Positions 1-6,545 are shown, counted from the stretch's first letter. The stretch is DNA of 7,755 nt from Clostridia bacterium (GCA_003245395.1 QKDF01000217.1:1-7755), one strand, 5' to 3'. A program made the numbers and translations. The notes: generated by a model from the sequence alone, not told the origin.

Positions 1-252
1 CTGATCAAAACTCTCGGCGAGCATCTGTCCGCCCAGCGGCAGGCCGAACAGACTCGGAAAAACTTGGTTCCAAAGATCCAGAACGTGCTGGATGTGTACG
101 AAAATCTTGATACAGCCGCACAGAAGAACGCTCTGCTCAAATCTGTGCTTGATCATGTCATCTACTCTAAAAGCGTTGGCGGGCAATGGAAAGCGAGCGA
201 TATGCAACTGTTTATATTCCCTCGGGCCACGTCCTTCGGGGATGACTTATAA
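1..252 (+). CDS. Serine recombinase, C-terminal end (5' partial)
   Basis: The reading frame is open from the first base and ends at TAA 250-252, giving the last 83 residues of a protein that starts outside the window. The fragment is hydrophilic and helical, followed by a stretch around ALLKSVLDHVIYSK and a short beta-rich end (MQLFIFPR). This arrangement is typical of the C-terminal tail of large serine (resolvase/invertase-type) recombinases carried by Firmicutes conjugative and mobilizable elements. The catalytic serine domain and zinc-ribbon would lie upstream and cannot be checked. Such enzymes excise and integrate their element, often at a GA core dinucleotide, and their gene usually sits at one end of the element. 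That fits here, because a truncated host gene begins about 12 bases after the stop. The internal ATG/GTG codons are not real starts. Family assignment rests on recognising the tail only. Confidence 0.75.
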   Translation: MIKTLGEHLSAQRQAEQTRKNLVPKIQNVLDVYENLDTAAQKNALLKSVLDHVIYSKSVGGQWKASDMQLFIFPRATSFGDDL

Positions 253-266
253 CCTGGTGGTTGATA
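253..266. mobile_element. Probable right junction of integrated element with disrupted GH18 gene
   Basis: Between the recombinase stop codon and the first residues recognisable as GH18 (YTYGPP, from 265) lie only 12 bases. An intact GH18 protein of this family usually reads EWGYTYGPP here. The sequence shows TGG TGG T TGA followed by TAT ACT TAT, so homology starts right after a GA dinucleotide at 263-264. Large serine recombinases of the TndX/TnpX type cross over at a GA core, and a Gly codon GGA would supply one. The boundary is therefore inferred to be at or near 263-264. The left junction is outside the window. Confidence 0.5.
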
Positions 267-690
267 TACTTATGGGCCGCCTCTCGCTGTTTCGCCTGTG
301 CCCAGCGTGAGAGCCGTGCTCAATTACGCGGTGACGGAAATTCCCCCTGCAAAGATTTTTCTTGGTCTGTCCAACTATGGCTATGACTGGCCTCTCCCCT
401 TTGTGAAGGGCACCACCCGCGCCGAATCCATCTCCAACAAGCGGGCCATCGAGCTGGCCGTGCAGTACGGCTCGGTGATCCAATATGATGAAACCTCCCA
501 GGCGCCTTATTTTAATTATACGGATGCCGGAGGCACGGAGCATGTCGTCTGGTTCGAGGATGCCCGCAGCCTCTCCGCCCGGCTGGATCTGATTGCGGAA
601 TACGGCTTTCAGGGTGCCGGTATCTGGAATGTGATGCGTCCCTTCTCCCAGCTCTATCTGCTGATGAATGCTTTGTACAACATCTTCTGA
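265..690 (+). pseudogene. GH18 spore-cortex/peptidoglycan hydrolase (SleL/YaaH-like), C-terminal remnant
   Basis: From 265 the frame reads about 141 codons to TGA 688-690. The translation matches the C-terminal half of spore-associated glycoside hydrolase family 18 proteins (SleL/YaaH/CwlE-like N-acetylglucosaminidases acting on cortex fragments). Recognisable blocks are YTYGPP at the start, VLNYAVTEIPPAKIFLGL, NYGYDWPLPFVKGTT, FNYTDAGG, VWFEDARSL, and the final GIWNVMRPFSQ. The N-terminal LysM repeats and the first half of the barrel, which holds the DxxDxDxE catalytic motif, are missing, and an in-frame TGA (262-264) lies just upstream. A GTG at 298 could serve as a start but would remove even more of the domain and has no good ribosome binding site. 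The simplest reading is a host gene cut by the recombinase-bearing element, so the fragment should be catalytically dead. It is followed by a terminator at 731. Confidence 0.8.
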
Positions 691-730
691 CACTTCGGGC
701 CGGGAATCCCCCCTTCCATTAAAATCCGAA

Positions 731-764
731 GACCGGGCTGCCGTATTACAACGGCGGCCCGGTC
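731..764 (+). terminator. Stem-loop after the GH18 remnant
   Basis: A 14-bp stem (731-744 with 751-764, one G-T wobble) closes a 6-base loop. It lies 41 bases after the GH18 stop. The T-rich tail on the plus strand is weak (TCTGTCTCTC), and on the minus strand a TTTT run follows a few bases later, so it may act in both directions. It is probably the original terminator of the disrupted GH18 gene. Confidence 0.65.
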
Positions 765-804
765 TCTGTCTCTCCCGCGGGCTTTCGGGTAACCCGCAGG
801 AAAC

Positions 805-840
805 GTAAAACGGGCAGCTCCTGCGAGCTGCCCGTTTTAC
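805..840. terminator. Perfect 16-bp stem-loop, bidirectional terminator
   Basis: A perfect 16-bp inverted repeat (805-820 with 825-840) closes a CTGC loop. The arms begin GTAAAAC and end GTTTTAC, so both strands carry a GC-rich stem flanked by an A-run and a T-run. This is the symmetrical form of a bidirectional intrinsic terminator. It separates the left region from the Rrf2 region. Confidence 0.75.
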
Positions 841-871
841 TGTATGGTTTAGAGAAAGGAGAGGGAAAATT

Positions 872-1000
872 ATGAAGAAACAATCAAGTGTCCTGCTTGA
901 TGGTCTTATCATATCGATCCCATGCGGGAAAGTCAACGGTTCCCGGGTAGCTTTCACAGTTTGTTTACAAACATACCTTTTTTCCGGGTTTTGTTCATAG
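872..1000 (+). CDS. Possible small ORF, 42 aa, unknown
   Basis: An ATG at 872 is preceded by a good AAAGGAG ribosome binding site (855-861) at a workable distance, and the frame runs 42 codons to TAG 998-1000. The peptide starts MKKQSSVLLDG and has a mildly hydrophobic middle (LIISIP) and three cysteines. It matches no family I recognise and has no clear membrane helix. No promoter is evident in the 30 bases between it and the hairpin ending at 840. It could be a real small protein, a leader peptide, or the start of a decayed gene. The main support is the ribosome binding site. Confidence 0.25.
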   Translation: MKKQSSVLLDGLIISIPCGKVNGSRVAFTVCLQTYLFSGFCS

Positions 1001-1031
1001 TCCGTTCAAAAAAACTTCCCGGTTTCTTCAT
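954..1031 (-). CDS. Possible very short basic ORF, 25 aa, unknown
   Basis: On the minus strand an ATG (1031-1029) opens a 25-codon frame starting MKKPGSFFERT and ending at 954, rich in Lys and Arg. A GGAGG lies rather far upstream (about 20 bases) and a nearer AAAGGG is weaker. Its first 13 bases of context (ATTATGAAGAAAC) are the inverted copy of those of the facing ORF at 872. It may be only a by-product of that repeat. I cannot assign a function. Confidence 0.12.
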   Translation of the reverse strand: MKKPGSFFERTMNKTRKKGMFVNKL

Positions 1032-1086
1032 AATCGCCCTTTTTTGTCCTCCGGATACTCCCCGTCTTTCCCGTGTGGCAGAGCAA

Positions 1087-1118
1087 GTCCCCCGGCATCG
1101 GAGCCGATGCCGGGGGAC
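1087..1118 (-). terminator. Stem-loop terminator after the Rrf2 gene
   Basis: A perfect 15-bp GC-rich inverted repeat (1087-1101 with 1104-1118, tight loop) lies 14 bases beyond the stop codon of the minus-strand Rrf2 gene. The following minus-strand bases (TTGCTCTG) are only moderately T-rich, so it may be a weak intrinsic terminator or an mRNA-stabilising 3' hairpin. Confidence 0.65.
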
Positions 1119-1132
1119 GGAACTCATTCTGC

Positions 1133-1558
1133 TTATTCCTCTGCCTTGCGCCGCTCCGCCTCTGCCAGGTCGGCCAGGGTAAACCGGTCGATGTACTGGT
1201 TGATTACTGCGTACAGCCCCGACCAAAAGTCCAGCGTACCGCAGTGCTCACACCGCTCACACCGGTTTTCGTCATCCTCCAGGCAGGACACCGGGGCCAG
1301 GTTTCCCTCGGTCAGGCGCAGAATATCACCCACGGTGTATTCCTCCGCCGACCGGGACAGGCGGTATCCGCCCTGCGGGCCCCGACCGCTGCGGACAAAG
1401 CCCGCCTTGCCCAGAAGCCCCACAATCTGCTCCAGATATTTCAGAGAGATGCCCTGCCGGTTTGCCACATCCTTCAAAGAGATCAGATTTTCGCCGCCCT
1501 CATTGGCCAGATCGATCATCAGCCGGAGCGCATAGCGCCCCTTGGTGGAAATTTTCAC
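1133..1558 (-). CDS. Rrf2 family transcriptional regulator, IscR-like with cysteine cluster
   Basis: The product is 141 aa, the usual size for Rrf2 regulators. The start is taken as GTG 1558-1556, giving MKISTKGRYALRLMIDLA, the classic Rrf2 N-terminus. It is preceded by AGGAGG at about 7 bases. The longer frame back to 1591 would add eleven residues across this ribosome binding site. Residues 1-80 form the winged helix with the family signatures ISLKDVANRQGISLKYLEQI (recognition region, about 27-46) and GRGPQGGYRLSR (wing, 58-69). Four cysteines follow at 92, 100, 103 and 106. IscR uses three cysteines in this region to bind a [2Fe-2S] cluster, so an iron-sulfur, redox or nitric-oxide sensing role is likely. 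In Clostridia such genes often sit upstream of cysteine desulfurase genes, but here the gene stands alone, closed by its own hairpin. The exact ligand and regulon cannot be told from sequence, so no gene symbol is given. Confidence 0.9.
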   Translation of the reverse strand: MKISTKGRYALRLMIDLANEGGENLISLKDVANRQGISLKYLEQIVGLLGKAGFVRSGRGPQGGYRLSRSAEEYTVGDILRLTEGNLAPVSCLEDDENRCERCEHCGTLDFWSGLYAVINQYIDRFTLADLAEAERRKAEE

Positions 1559-1582
1559 AGCAGATCCTCCTTTTCCTTTGTT

Positions 1583-1622
1583 ATTATACATCTATAATGC
1601 CATAGGAATTTGGTGTTTTCAA
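1583..1622 (-). promoter_or_regulatory. Rrf2 gene promoter with overlapping palindromic operator-like site
   Basis: Reading the minus strand, TTGAAA (1622-1617) and CATTAT (1599-1594) are 17 bases apart, a reasonable sigma-A promoter for the Rrf2 gene. A perfect inverted repeat ATTATA-CATC-TATAAT (1583-1598) covers the -10 box. Rrf2 proteins bind dyad sites and commonly repress their own genes, so this could be the autoregulatory operator. That role is inferred from position. The motif does not closely resemble the E. coli IscR type 1 site. Confidence 0.45.
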
Positions 1623-1665
1623 GTGGGAATTTTCCTTTTCCGGCGTATCGGGCCAAGTCAAGCGT

Positions 1666-1693
1666 TTGCGTTCCGCCGCACTTGTGTTATACT
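1666..1693 (+). promoter_or_regulatory. polA: Putative promoter of the polA operon
   Basis: TTGCGT (1666-1671) and TATACT (1688-1693) are separated by 16 bases, with the -10 ending about 50 bases before the polA start codon. A second good -10 hexamer, TATAAT (1698-1703), lies just downstream but has no matching -35. The -35 is weak, so the exact box pair is uncertain, but the only AT-rich patch upstream of polA is here. Confidence 0.45.
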
Positions 1694-1742
1694 ATATTAT
1701 AATTCTATTTCACCCGATTCTGGAAAAACGGAGGTCCCCCTC

Positions 1743-4394
1743 ATGAAGCTGATGGTCATCGACGGCAACAGCATTATCAACCGCGCCTATTACGGCATCC
1801 GCCCCCTCACCACGCGGGACGGGCTTTATACCCACGCCGTCTATGGTTTTCTCAATACGCTGCTGCGGCTGCGGGAGGAGGAAGCCCCCGATGCGGTGTG
1901 CGTGACGTTCGACGTTCACGCCCCCACCTTCCGCCATCAGGCGGACGAGGCATATAAGGCCACCCGCAAGCCCATGCCGGAGGAGCTGAGCATGCAGATG
2001 CCGGTGCTCAAGGAGGTGCTCGACACCCTGAATATCCCCCGGTACGAGATGGCGGGCTGGGAGGCGGACGACCTGCTGGGCACCATCTCCCGCAAATGCG
2101 AGGCCGCGGGCTGGTCATGCGTGGTGGTCACGGGCGACCGGGACAGCCTGCAGCTGATCACGGAACAGACGAAAGTCAAGCTGGTGTCCACCCGCATGGG
2201 GCAGACTCTGACGGAAAACATGGATACGGCGGCCTTCCGGGCCAAGTACGGCTTTGACCCCATCCACATGATCGACCTGAAGGCCCTGATGGGGGACAGC
2301 TCGGACAACATCCCCGGTGTCCCCGGCGTGGGAGAAAAGACGGCCATGGATCTGATTCAGAAATACACCTCGGTGGAGGCGATCTACCGCGCCCTGCCGG
2401 ACATTGATGCCAAGCCCGCCGCCATCCGCAAGCTGACGGAGGGTGAGTCTGCCGCCCGCCAATCCTATTGGCTGGCCACCATCGCCACCGATGCGCCGCT
2501 GGAGTTTCGCCCTGCTGACAGCCTCAACCGCGAACCCAGCCCGGAAGCTTATCCTCTGTTTCTGCGTCTGGAGTTTTCCAAGCTGATTGAAAAATTCGGC
2601 CTGCGCCCGGATTCCGGAGTGAAAGCCGCTCCCGCTCAGGTGGAGGGCACCTGCACCATGGAGACCGTGACGGACACCGCCCGGGCGGAGGAGCTGTTTG
2701 CCCTCTGGCGGAAACGGGATCACATCTCCCTGCTGGCCTTGCCCTCTCTGGACGGCGTGGCCGTGGAGTGGGGCGATGAAAACGAAGGCCGCTGCGCCGT
2801 GGTACACCGTTCCGGTCTGAAGGACTATAATGATTTCCTGAAAAAGCTGTTCGCCTCGGACATTTCCAAGGTCTCTCACAACGTCAAGGATCTGATGGGC
2901 GCGCTGCTGGCGGAGGGACTGCCGGCGGAGGGCTTTGTCTTCGACACGGCGCTGGCGGCCTATCTGCTGGACGCCACGGCGGGCAGCTATGACCTGCCCC
3001 GGCTGGCGGTGATGTACTTCAACTATGAGCTGCCTCCGGAGAAAACGTTCTCCGACCCGGACGCCTTCTCCCTGCTGGGGGACTCCGCCGCGGCGCTGGG
3101 TGCCTGGGCCAGCTATACCGCCACGGTGGAAGGCCTGTACGAGGCCCTTTCCGCAAAGCTGAAAGAGCGCAGCCAGTGGGAGCTGTATCAGACCGTGGAG
3201 CTGCCCTTGTGCCGGGTGCTGGCGGATATGGAGCGCACGGGCTGCCTGGTGGATGCCCGCGCTCTGTCGGATTTCGGTGAGCTGCTGTCCAAGCGGATGG
3301 CAGAGCAGGAAAAGGCCGTCTATGAGATGGCGGACGGGGAATTCAACATCAACTCTCCCAAGCAGCTGGGCGAGGTGCTCTTTGATCGTCTCCAGCTGCC
3401 CCACGGGAAAAAGACAAAGACCGGCTGGTCCACCAATGCGGACGTGTTGGAAAAGCTGCGCCCGGCCCATCCCATCGTGGACGCGGTGCTGGAATACCGC
3501 CAGTACGCCAAGCTGAAATCCACCTACGCCGACGGGCTTTTGAAGGCCATCGCCCCCGACGGGCGCATCCACACGAATTTTCAGATGACGGTGACGGCCA
3601 CGGGCCGCCTGTCCTCCACGGAGCCGAACCTGCAGAACATCCCCACCCGCACCGACCTGGGCAGCGAAATCCGCCGGATGTTCGTCCCCGCGGCGGGGAG
3701 CATGCTGGTGGACGCGGACTACTCCCAGATTGAGCTGCGCCTGCTTGCCCACATCTCCGGCGATGCGGGGATGTGCCGGGGCTTTCGCACCGGTGCAGAT
3801 ATTCACACCACCACCGCGTCTCAGGTTTTCGGCGTGGTGCCGGAGGACGTGACCCACGAAATGCGCCGACGGGCAAAGGCGGTGAACTTCGGCATCGTCT
3901 ACGGCATCTCCCCATTCTCCCTGTCCCAGGACATCGGCGTGAGCCAGAAGGAAGCCAAGGCGTATATGGACGCCTACTTCGCCACCTTCCCCGGCGTCCG
4001 GCAGTATATGGATGAAATCATCGCAAAAGCCAAGCAGGACGGATATGTGGAGACGCTTTACCATCGCCGGCGCGATCTGCCGGAGCTCAGCTCCGGCAAC
4101 TTCAACCTCCGCTCCTTCGGGGAGCGGGTTGCACTGAACATGCCCATTCAAGGCACGGCGGCGGACATTATGAAGCTGGCCATGGTGGCGGTATACCGCC
4201 GCCTGCAAGCCGACCTGCCTGCCGCCCGGCTGGTGCTGCAGGTGCACGATGAACTGATCGTGGAATGCCCGGAGGCAGACGCCGCCCGGGCCGCGGAGAT
4301 CCTGAAGGAAGAAATGGAACATGTGGCCGACCTGGCCGTCCCCTTGACGGCGGACGCCCACTGGGGCCGCAACTGGCTGGAGGCAAAGGGATAA
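1743..4394 (+). CDS. polA: DNA polymerase I, proofreading domain apparently inactive
   Basis: This 883-residue protein fills Okazaki fragment gaps, removes RNA primers and completes excision repair. The start is ATG 1743 (MKLMVIDGNS), with GGAGG at 1730-1734. The open frame upstream to 1542 crosses the promoter and is not coding. Residues 1 to about 290 are the 5' nuclease: VIDGNS near the start, the EADDLLG and TGDRDSLQL motifs, and MGDSSDNIPGVPGVGEKT (D185, D188, helix-3-turn-helix). Residues about 305-490 are the exonuclease-like domain. The expected DxE of Exo I is absent (HISLLALPSLDG, from 327), so 3'-5' proofreading is probably lost, as in Bst and Taq Pol I. The polymerase domain carries TGRLSSTEPNLQNIP (620-634), motif A DADYSQIELR (D659), the O-helix RRRAKAVNFGIVYG (K712, F716, Y720) and motif C HDE (835-837). 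It leads an operon with rimI one base downstream. Confidence 0.97.
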   Translation: MKLMVIDGNSIINRAYYGIRPLTTRDGLYTHAVYGFLNTLLRLREEEAPDAVCVTFDVHAPTFRHQADEAYKATRKPMPEELSMQMPVLKEVLDTLNIPRYEMAGWEADDLLGTISRKCEAAGWSCVVVTGDRDSLQLITEQTKVKLVSTRMGQTLTENMDTAAFRAKYGFDPIHMIDLKALMGDSSDNIPGVPGVGEKTAMDLIQKYTSVEAIYRALPDIDAKPAAIRKLTEGESAARQSYWLATIATDAPLEFRPADSLNREPSPEAYPLFLRLEFSKLIEKFGLRPDSGVKAAPAQVEGTCTMETVTDTARAEELFALWRKRDHISLLALPSLDGVAVEWGDENEGRCAVVHRSGLKDYNDFLKKLFASDISKVSHNVKDLMGALLAEGLPAEGFVFDTALAAYLLDATAGSYDLPRLAVMYFNYELPPEKTFSDPDAFSLLGDSAAALGAWASYTATVEGLYEALSAKLKERSQWELYQTVELPLCRVLADMERTGCLVDARALSDFGELLSKRMAEQEKAVYEMADGEFNINSPKQLGEVLFDRLQLPHGKKTKTGWSTNADVLEKLRPAHPIVDAVLEYRQYAKLKSTYADGLLKAIAPDGRIHTNFQMTVTATGRLSSTEPNLQNIPTRTDLGSEIRRMFVPAAGSMLVDADYSQIELRLLAHISGDAGMCRGFRTGADIHTTTASQVFGVVPEDVTHEMRRRAKAVNFGIVYGISPFSLSQDIGVSQKEAKAYMDAYFATFPGVRQYMDEIIAKAKQDGYVETLYHRRRDLPELSSGNFNLRSFGERVALNMPIQGTAADIMKLAMVAVYRRLQADLPAARLVLQVHDELIVECPEADAARAAEILKEEMEHVADLAVPLTADAHWGRNWLEAKG

Positions 4395-4395
4395 C

Positions 4396-4902
4396 ATGGA
4401 ACAATTACCGATTCAAATCGTCCCCATGACCGCCGATCATCTGGATCAGGTGGCCGACCTGGAGCGCGTCTGCTTTTCCGCTCCCTGGTCCCGAAACATG
4501 CTGGCGGAGGAGCTGGACAACGCCTGCGCCGCCTTTCTGGTCGCGCTGGACGGCGAAGGCGCCGTCGTGGGCTATGCGGGACTGCAGGTCATTCTGGACG
4601 AGGGGTATATCACCAATGTGGCCGTCCGTCCGGAGTGCCGCAAGCGGGGCGTGGCCTCCCGCCTGCTGCAGGTGTTTGTGGATTTTGCCCTGGGCAATTC
4701 CCTCGCCTTTCTGACGCTGGAGGTCCGCCCCAGCAACACCGCCGCCATCGTGCTCTATGGCCGCCACGGCTTCCGCACCATGGGCCGGCGGAAAAACTAC
4801 TACGAGCATCCCCGTGAGGATGCCCTCATTATGACAAGGGAGTTTACAAATGGAACTGAAAGAACCGACGCCGAGCCAGCTGCAGAGGGTTTACGAAGCT
4901 GA
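4396..4902 (+). CDS. rimI: Ribosomal protein S18-alanine N-acetyltransferase
   Basis: This GNAT protein should transfer an acetyl group from acetyl-CoA to the N-terminal alanine of ribosomal protein S18. The 168 residues show the RimI hallmarks in order: AFLVA (about 46-50), DEGYITNVAV (68-77), the acetyl-CoA pyrophosphate loop RKRGVASRLL (82-91), TLEVRPSNTAAIVLYGRHGF (107-126), and the diagnostic RRKNYYEHPREDALIM (131-146). RimI proteins are usually near 150 aa. The extra roughly 20 residues at the C-terminus have low complexity and overlap the next gene by 53 bases. ATG 4396 lies one base after the polA stop, so the two are translationally coupled. rimI and tsaD are frequent neighbours in Firmicutes, which supports the call. 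A more general GNAT with another substrate is possible but less likely. Confidence 0.85.
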   Translation: MEQLPIQIVPMTADHLDQVADLERVCFSAPWSRNMLAEELDNACAAFLVALDGEGAVVGYAGLQVILDEGYITNVAVRPECRKRGVASRLLQVFVDFALGNSLAFLTLEVRPSNTAAIVLYGRHGFRTMGRRKNYYEHPREDALIMTREFTNGTERTDAEPAAEGLRS

Positions 4903-5443
4903 TCTGAAAGCGTCGTTTCCAGCCGCCGAACTCAAGCCTCTGCACGCCATAGAGACGATGTGTGAAAAGGGCGTATACCTGCCGCTGTGTCTGTTCGACG
5001 GAGAGGAAATCGCCGGAGAATGCTTCGTTTGGCTGGGCCGTCCCGGTTGGATGCTGCTGGACTATCTGTGCGTCTCCCCCGGCCGCCGGGATAAAGGCCT
5101 GGGGGGCTTGATTCTGGCAAAGCTGCGTTCGGCCTATCCCGGGTACTGCATCCTGGCTGAGAGCGAATCGCCGTCTCAGGCGCCGGACCCGGCTCTGGCA
5201 GAGCGCCGACTGGGTTTTTACGCCCGCAGCGATGCGCGAACCGCGGGCTATGATACGGAGATGTTCGGCGTGTGCTACCGCACCATCTATTGGTCCGACG
5301 ACCCCGTTGCGGATGAAATTCTGATGGATCAGCACCGCTATATCTACCAAAGCCAGTTCCCCGCCGAAAAGTACGACCGCTATATTCGCATCCCCTTGAC
5401 ACCGGACGGGCAGTATATGCCCACAGTCACCTGGGAGCAGTGA
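4850..5443 (+). CDS. GNAT family N-acetyltransferase, substrate unknown
   Basis: The 197-residue protein starts at ATG 4850, preceded by AAGGGAG at a good distance and lying inside the 3' end of rimI (53-nt overlap), so the two are probably coupled. A GNAT fold is indicated by the central strand WMLLDYLCVSP (67-77) followed by an acetyl-CoA loop GRRDKGLGGLIL (78-89) and the later ERRLGFYARSDART (118-131), a pattern seen in small-molecule or peptide acetyltransferases. The last 50 residues (DQHRYIYQS and onward) are less conserved. It is not a RimI duplicate: the diagnostic YYxxPxEDA block is absent and the length differs. Its place between rimI and tsaD suggests co-expression with translation-related functions but says nothing certain about its substrate. 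Confidence 0.8.
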   Translation: MELKEPTPSQLQRVYEADLKASFPAAELKPLHAIETMCEKGVYLPLCLFDGEEIAGECFVWLGRPGWMLLDYLCVSPGRRDKGLGGLILAKLRSAYPGYCILAESESPSQAPDPALAERRLGFYARSDARTAGYDTEMFGVCYRTIYWSDDPVADEILMDQHRYIYQSQFPAEKYDRYIRIPLTPDGQYMPTVTWEQ

Positions 5444-5461
5444 AGCAGAAAGGAACACCCA

Positions 5462-6469
5462 ATGAAAATTCTGGCATTTGAAAGCTCCTGTGATGAGACC
5501 GCCGCCGCCGTGGTGGAGGATGGCCGCCGGGTTTTGTCCGACGTGATCGCCTCTCAGGCGGATTGGCATGCGCTGTACGGCGGCGTGGTGCCGGAGATGG
5601 CCTCCCGCAAGCATGTGGAAGCTATCGCTGCCCTGACGGAGCAGGCTCTGCAGGAAGCGTCGTGTACAAGGGAAGACATTGACGCCGTGGCAGTGACCTA
5701 TGCGCCGGGGCTGATCGGCGCGGTGCTGGTGGGTCTGAGCTTTGCAAAGTCCGTGGCTTTCGCCTGGGATAAGCCCCTGATCCCCGTCCACCATGTTCGG
5801 GGCCACATCGCGGCCAACTATCTGGCCTTTCCCGAGCTGGAGCCGCCCTTTCTGGCCCTGGCCATCTCGGGGGGAAACACACTGCTGGTGGACGTGGCGG
5901 ACTACACCCACATGACGATTCTGGGCGCAACACGGGACGACGCCGCGGGCGAGTGCTTTGATAAGGCCGCCCGGGTACTGGGCCTGCCCTATCCCGGCGG
6001 CAAGCCGCTGGACGATCTGGCCCAGCAGTCGGCCGGCGGGGTATACACCCTGCCCAAATCCCATGTGGACGGGTTTGAGCTGGACATGAGCTTTTCAGGA
6101 CTCAAAACCGCCGTGGTGAACCTGGCCCATCATGCGGAGCAAACCGGCGAGACGCTGGACAGGGCGGCTCTGGCCCAGGATTTTGCGCAGGCGGTCAGCG
6201 ACGAGTTGGTTCCCCGCACCATCCGGGCGGCAGAGCTTTCCGGGCGGACCGTCATCGCCGCCGCGGGTGGCGTGGCCGCCAATTCCGTCATCCGCGCCGA
6301 TCTGGAACTCGCCTGCCGTCGGGCGGGATACCGGCTGTACCTGCCGCCGCTTCGGTTGTGCGGCGATAACGGTGCCATGATTGGCGCCCAGGGATATTAT
6401 GAGTTTCTGGCTGGCCGCACCGCCGGAATGGAACTTAACGCCTATGCCACCCGGGATATCAGCCTGTAA
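5462..6469 (+). CDS. tsaD: tRNA N6-adenosine threonylcarbamoyltransferase TsaD
   Basis: TsaD transfers the threonylcarbamoyl group from threonylcarbamoyl-AMP to A37 of tRNAs that read ANN codons, working with TsaB and TsaE. The 335 residues match the usual length. Key motifs are the N-terminal KILAFESSCDETAAAVVE (2-19), PEMASRKHVEAI (44-55), the metal-binding HxxxH at H111 and H115 (VHHVRGH), the nucleotide-binding SGGNT (136-140), YPGG (177-180), FSGLKTA (211-217), AAGGVAANS (268-276) and CGDNG (300-304, with the third metal ligand D302). All catalytic positions are present. ATG 5462 has an AAAGGAA ribosome binding site and lies 18 bases after the preceding GNAT gene. It is the last gene of the operon, followed by a terminator. 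No tsaB or tsaE is visible, so the partners must be encoded elsewhere. An intact tRNA-Thr, one of its substrates, lies about 850 bases downstream. Confidence 0.96.
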   Translation: MKILAFESSCDETAAAVVEDGRRVLSDVIASQADWHALYGGVVPEMASRKHVEAIAALTEQALQEASCTREDIDAVAVTYAPGLIGAVLVGLSFAKSVAFAWDKPLIPVHHVRGHIAANYLAFPELEPPFLALAISGGNTLLVDVADYTHMTILGATRDDAAGECFDKAARVLGLPYPGGKPLDDLAQQSAGGVYTLPKSHVDGFELDMSFSGLKTAVVNLAHHAEQTGETLDRAALAQDFAQAVSDELVPRTIRAAELSGRTVIAAAGGVAANSVIRADLELACRRAGYRLYLPPLRLCGDNGAMIGAQGYYEFLAGRTAGMELNAYATRDISL

Positions 6470-6481
6470 AGCAATTTCTCC

Positions 6482-6507
6482 TGCGCCCCCGATTGGGGGC
6501 GCATTTT
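6482..6507 (+). terminator. Terminator of the polA-rimI-GNAT-tsaD operon
   Basis: A perfect 9-bp stem (TGCGCCCCC 6482-6490 with GGGGGCGCA 6495-6503) closes a GATT tetraloop and runs straight into TTTTA. It starts 12 bases after the tsaD stop codon, a textbook intrinsic terminator. Confidence 0.9.
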
Positions 6508-6545
6508 ATATACCTGAATATTCGTTTTCCGGTCTTGCACGTTGT

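Larger units (their letters stand above)
841..1086. other. Intergenic stretch without a convincing gene
   Basis: About 245 bases lie between two hairpins. They contain two facing mini-ORFs, listed separately, which both start within a shared 13-bp inverted repeat ATTATGAAGAAAC (869-881 and, inverted, 1022-1034). They also contain a small palindrome GTTTG-TTTA-CAAAC (959-972). The longer open frames crossing here run through the hairpins and resemble no protein family I recognise. Confidence 0.5.

Noticed and set aside
247..957. 236-codon minus-strand open frame opposite the GH18 remnant
   Set aside because: It crosses two strong hairpins and the element junction and has no recognisable domain.
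922..1182. Plus-strand open frame overlapping the Rrf2 terminator
   Set aside because: It runs through a 15-bp hairpin and into the antisense of the Rrf2 gene.
1542..1742. Upstream extension of the polA frame
   Set aside because: It covers the promoter region and ribosome binding site; DNA polymerase I homologues begin at the MKLMVIDGNS position.
2115..4397. Very long open frame on the minus strand opposite polA
   Set aside because: It is the antisense shadow of a clear polA gene in GC-rich DNA; the translation is rich in His, Arg and Gly and resembles no family.
4844..6064. 406-codon minus-strand open frame
   Set aside because: It lies opposite the GNAT and tsaD genes, which have full motifs; codon-bias shadow.
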